Positions 6,131-7,445 of a stretch of DNA of 7,445 nt are shown piece by piece. The stretch is from the NCBI GenBank assembly GCA_934086255.1, contig CAKOIB010000057.1, positions 1 to 7,445 of the forward strand. Direction: 5' to 3'. A program made the translations under genes and the position numbers. How positions within the stretch are numbered: the first letter of the stretch is position 1; every line of letters starts with the position of its first letter. Below the pieces are notes generated by a model that saw nothing but the letters and a program-made list of their open reading frames with translations, was not told where the DNA came from and did not search any database. This DNA is from an uncultured Bacilli bacterium. GTDB taxonomy: Bacteria > Bacillota_I > Bacilli_A > RF39 > UBA660.

Positions 6131-6847
6131 TTATTTATTTACTGTTTCTTTTTTTTCTGCTTTTTGTTCTTCGACTAGTTCTTGTAGTTTTTTCTTTATT
6201 TTATCTACAACTTTCATGTTAGGGAATGCTTTTACAAGACGTCTAGAGAAGTATGATTTTTTTGTGAATAGGTCTTTGATGTATTGGTTGATGTCTTGAG
6301 TAGCGTCTTTATTAACTGCTTTGATATTTTTTAATGTTTTAGAGTATCCTGATACTACGATTAATGAGAAGATAAAGTCGGACATAAATATTATTGCTAT
6401 TATTATGCATAGAATGTTTAGTCCTGTTGGGTTCATTGTTTCGTATAAGTCTATAAAGAATGGGTTTAAGAAGTATATTACTATTAATGATACTAATCCA
6501 AATGGTACCATTGTTTCTAAGCATATTCTTCCATTTATATTGTATCTTCTTTTACTATAGTCCCACCATCTAGTTTTGAATAGTTTTTCCATTATGTAGC
6601 TTGTGAAATATTCTAGTAGTGAGCATATTACCATTGACATGCAAAATAATCCAAATACTGAATCTTGGTATCTACTTAGTAGTATTGTTATTAGTAAGCA
6701 TCCTACTCCATATATTGGTATGTATGGTCCAACCATGAATCCTCTGTTGTATAGTTTTTTTGTTCCGATGAATACATAGGTTGTTTCGAGTATCCAACCG
6801 ATGATGGCGTATGTTATAAATAGCATAAAGTATATTTGTATTTTCAT
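6131..6847 (-). CDS. Putative ABC-transporter-type membrane protein (PF06541 family)
   Basis: This 238-residue integral membrane protein has about five hydrophobic helices (near residues 5-25, 43-59, 64-84, 110-128 and 144-165) and a basic, charged C-terminal tail of ~70 residues that is probably cytoplasmic. The family fingerprint is clear: GWILE at 17-21, NRGF at 34-37, a GP pair at 40-41 followed by PIYG, WWDYS near 94-98, and NINGRICLE near 103-111. Databases often label the family 'putative ABC transporter permease', but there is no ATPase partner gene beside it and the true function is not established. The start is supported by GGAGAGTG (6855-6862) just upstream. A promoter precedes it and a hairpin follows it, so it appears to be its own transcription unit between hsp20 and trigger factor. 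Confidence 0.88.
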   Translation of the reverse strand: MKIQIYFMLFITYAIIGWILETTYVFIGTKKLYNRGFMVGPYIPIYGVGCLLITILLSRYQDSVFGLFCMSMVICSLLEYFTSYIMEKLFKTRWWDYSKRRYNINGRICLETMVPFGLVSLIVIYFLNPFFIDLYETMNPTGLNILCIIIAIIFMSDFIFSLIVVSGYSKTLKNIKAVNKDATQDINQYIKDLFTKKSYFSRRLVKAFPNMKVVDKIKKKLQELVEEQKAEKKETVNK

Positions 6848-6871
6848 TTTGTATCACTCTCCGATAATAAG

Positions 6872-6901
6872 AGTATATCAAATTAATATGATAAAAGTAA
6901 A
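6872..6901 (-). promoter_or_regulatory. Putative sigma-A promoter of the PF06541-type gene
   Basis: On the minus strand, TTTACT (6896-6901, four of six matches) and TATACT (6872-6877) are 18 bases apart. The -10 is preceded by TGA, an extended -10. The start codon is 25 bases downstream of the -10. Confidence 0.5.
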
Positions 6902-6902
6902 G

Positions 6903-6936
6903 GAAAAAGAGAATTTTAATCTATACTAATTCTCTT
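6903..6936 (-). terminator. Probable terminator of hsp20, overlapping its 3' end
   Basis: A 9-bp inverted repeat (6907-6915 and 6928-6936) encloses a 12-base loop that contains the hsp20 stop codon. On the minus strand the stem leads into a short T run (complement of 6904-6908). The large loop and A/T-rich stem make it weaker than the other terminators here. Confidence 0.5.
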
Positions 6937-7287
6937 ATTTGTATTGTTATCTTTTTGTTTTGGAATTGTTACATTTAATATTCCATCTTTGTAAGTTGCT
7001 TTTATTTTTGTTTCTTCAACATCTCCGACGTAAAAGCTTCGTTCTAGTTTTTTATAGTTTCGTTCTCTTCTGATGTATGTTTTATTTTCTTCTTGTACTT
7101 CATCTTTTTGTGTTGTTTTAATATTTAGATAGCCTTTGCTATAAGAAATGTTTATGTTTTCTTTTTTTACTCCGGGTAAATCTACTTCGATAAAGTATTT
7201 GTCATCTTTTTCATAGATATCACATTTCATATTGATATTTTCGTTGAAAAAGTTTTCTAATGATACATTTTTTGGTATTAAATCCAT
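6916..7287 (-). CDS. hsp20: Small heat-shock protein, Hsp20/alpha-crystallin family
   Basis: This 123-residue cytoplasmic chaperone would hold unfolding proteins in an ATP-independent way as part of an oligomer. The alpha-crystallin domain spans about residues 20-110, with VDLPGV at 35-40 and the family signature A-TYK-DGIL at 97-104 followed by NVTIPK. The C-terminus ends in RISID, which supplies the I-x-I motif that docks subunits into oligomers. The length is slightly short for bacterial Hsp20 (usually ~140-150), mainly because of a brief N-terminal arm. The ATG at 7287 is chosen because a strong CGGAGG Shine-Dalgarno lies five to six bases upstream. The longer frame from 7338 adds a hydrophobic stretch unlike the family and has no ribosome binding site. 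No CIRCE (HrcA) inverted repeat is visible upstream. A TTGTCT...CATAAT pair exists there, but with a 20-base spacer, so the promoter is unclear. Confidence 0.95.
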   Translation of the reverse strand: MDLIPKNVSLENFFNENINMKCDIYEKDDKYFIEVDLPGVKKENINISYSKGYLNIKTTQKDEVQEENKTYIRRERNYKKLERSFYVGDVEETKIKATYKDGILNVTIPKQKDNNTNKRISID

Positions 7288-7309
7288 GTTATCCTCCGTA
7301 AAATTAATT

Positions 7310-7445
7310 ATGAATACAACTAATAAGGAAATAGACAATTTTAATCTCCAGATAATTGCTTCATTATTATTTATTATATCTATAATTATTTCAATTATTC
7401 TTACTTATAGTGAAGAGCTTGAACTATTTGGTATAAGTATAATTG
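7310..7445 (+). CDS. Possible small membrane protein, N-terminal part (runs off window)
   Basis: An open frame of 45 complete codons runs from the ATG at 7310 to the right edge. It begins with a short polar segment (MNTTNKEIDNFN), then has one strongly hydrophobic helix at residues ~13-33 ending in ILTYSEELEL. That layout suits a small inner-membrane protein with the N-terminus first, and it resembles short hypothetical membrane proteins common in related gut Firmicutes, a recollection I cannot verify here. Against it: no Shine-Dalgarno precedes the ATG, an in-frame ATG also exists at 7286, and the divergent hsp20 start is only 22 bases away, leaving no room for separate promoters. Open Ile/Leu-rich frames also arise by chance in A+T-rich DNA. 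Confidence 0.4.
   Translation, partial: MNTTNKEIDNFNLQIIASLLFIISIIISIILTYSEELELFGISII

Noticed and set aside
5922..6299. 125-codon open frame on the plus strand spanning trigger factor and the PF06541 gene
   Set aside because: It is a shadow crossing two real minus-strand genes and a terminator, with no Shine-Dalgarno and chance-like Phe/Ser composition.
6339..6881. Two minus-strand frames (6339-6524 and 6672-6881) inside or overlapping the PF06541 gene
   Set aside because: They are alternative-frame shadows with no family features, while the main frame carries the full PF06541 fingerprint.
7288..7338. N-terminal extension of Hsp20 to the ATG at 7338, possibly a membrane anchor
   Set aside because: The CGGAGG ribosome binding site lies between the two ATGs and points to 7287. 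The extra hydrophobic residues would span the Shine-Dalgarno itself.
7288..7400. CIRCE/HrcA operator upstream of hsp20
   Set aside because: No TTAGCACTC...GAGTGCTAA-like inverted repeat is present.
1..7445. Mycoplasma-type genetic code (TGA as tryptophan)
   Set aside because: Trp codons in the genes are TGG, no conserved position needs TGA as a sense codon, and a SASP gene fits a spore-forming Firmicute.

Overview
The window is very A+T-rich. It reads as ordinary chromosome of an endospore-forming, low-GC Firmicute, perhaps one of the uncultured gut Bacilli-like lineages. That placement rests on the base composition, the Gram-positive style ribosome binding sites (AAGGAGGTG-like), a small acid-soluble spore protein gene with a forespore-type promoter, and the style of the protein families. 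Tryptophan is encoded by TGG and no gene needs TGA as a sense codon, so the standard code applies. No mobile element, CRISPR array, tRNA or rRNA was seen.

Eight genes lie head to tail on the minus strand, transcribed from right to left: an Hsp20 small heat-shock protein (6916-7287); a PF06541-type membrane protein (6131-6847); trigger factor, interrupted by one in-frame TAA (4785-6044); ThiI tRNA 4-thiouridine synthetase (3566-4744); an alpha/beta-type spore protein (3277-3486); an unrecognised acidic 212-residue protein (2556-3194); a HAD-phosphatase/PlsC-acyltransferase fusion (1000-2376); and the front part of a seven-helix sensor histidine-kinase-like protein that leaves the window at its left edge (1-929). 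A short hydrophobic reading frame may start on the plus strand at the right edge (7310-7445), divergent from hsp20.

The genes look like separate small transcription units rather than one operon. Hairpin terminators end hsp20, the PF06541 gene, trigger factor and the spore-protein gene. Promoter-like sequences precede the PF06541 gene, the spore-protein gene (sigma-G type), the unknown gene, the HAD-PlsC gene (strong extended -10) and the kinase gene. The promoters in front of the HAD-PlsC and unknown genes show that the longest reading frames are over-extended and that the internal ATG codons next to the Shine-Dalgarno sequences are the real starts. The same holds for hsp20 on Shine-Dalgarno evidence alone.

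Themes are protein quality control (Hsp20, trigger factor), tRNA thiolation, spore DNA protection, phospholipid-type acylation and signalling. The most notable points are the stop codon inside the trigger factor gene, the kinase-like protein whose phospho-acceptor histidine is glutamine, and the HAD-PlsC fusion. I found no convincing evidence of a novel multi-gene system.
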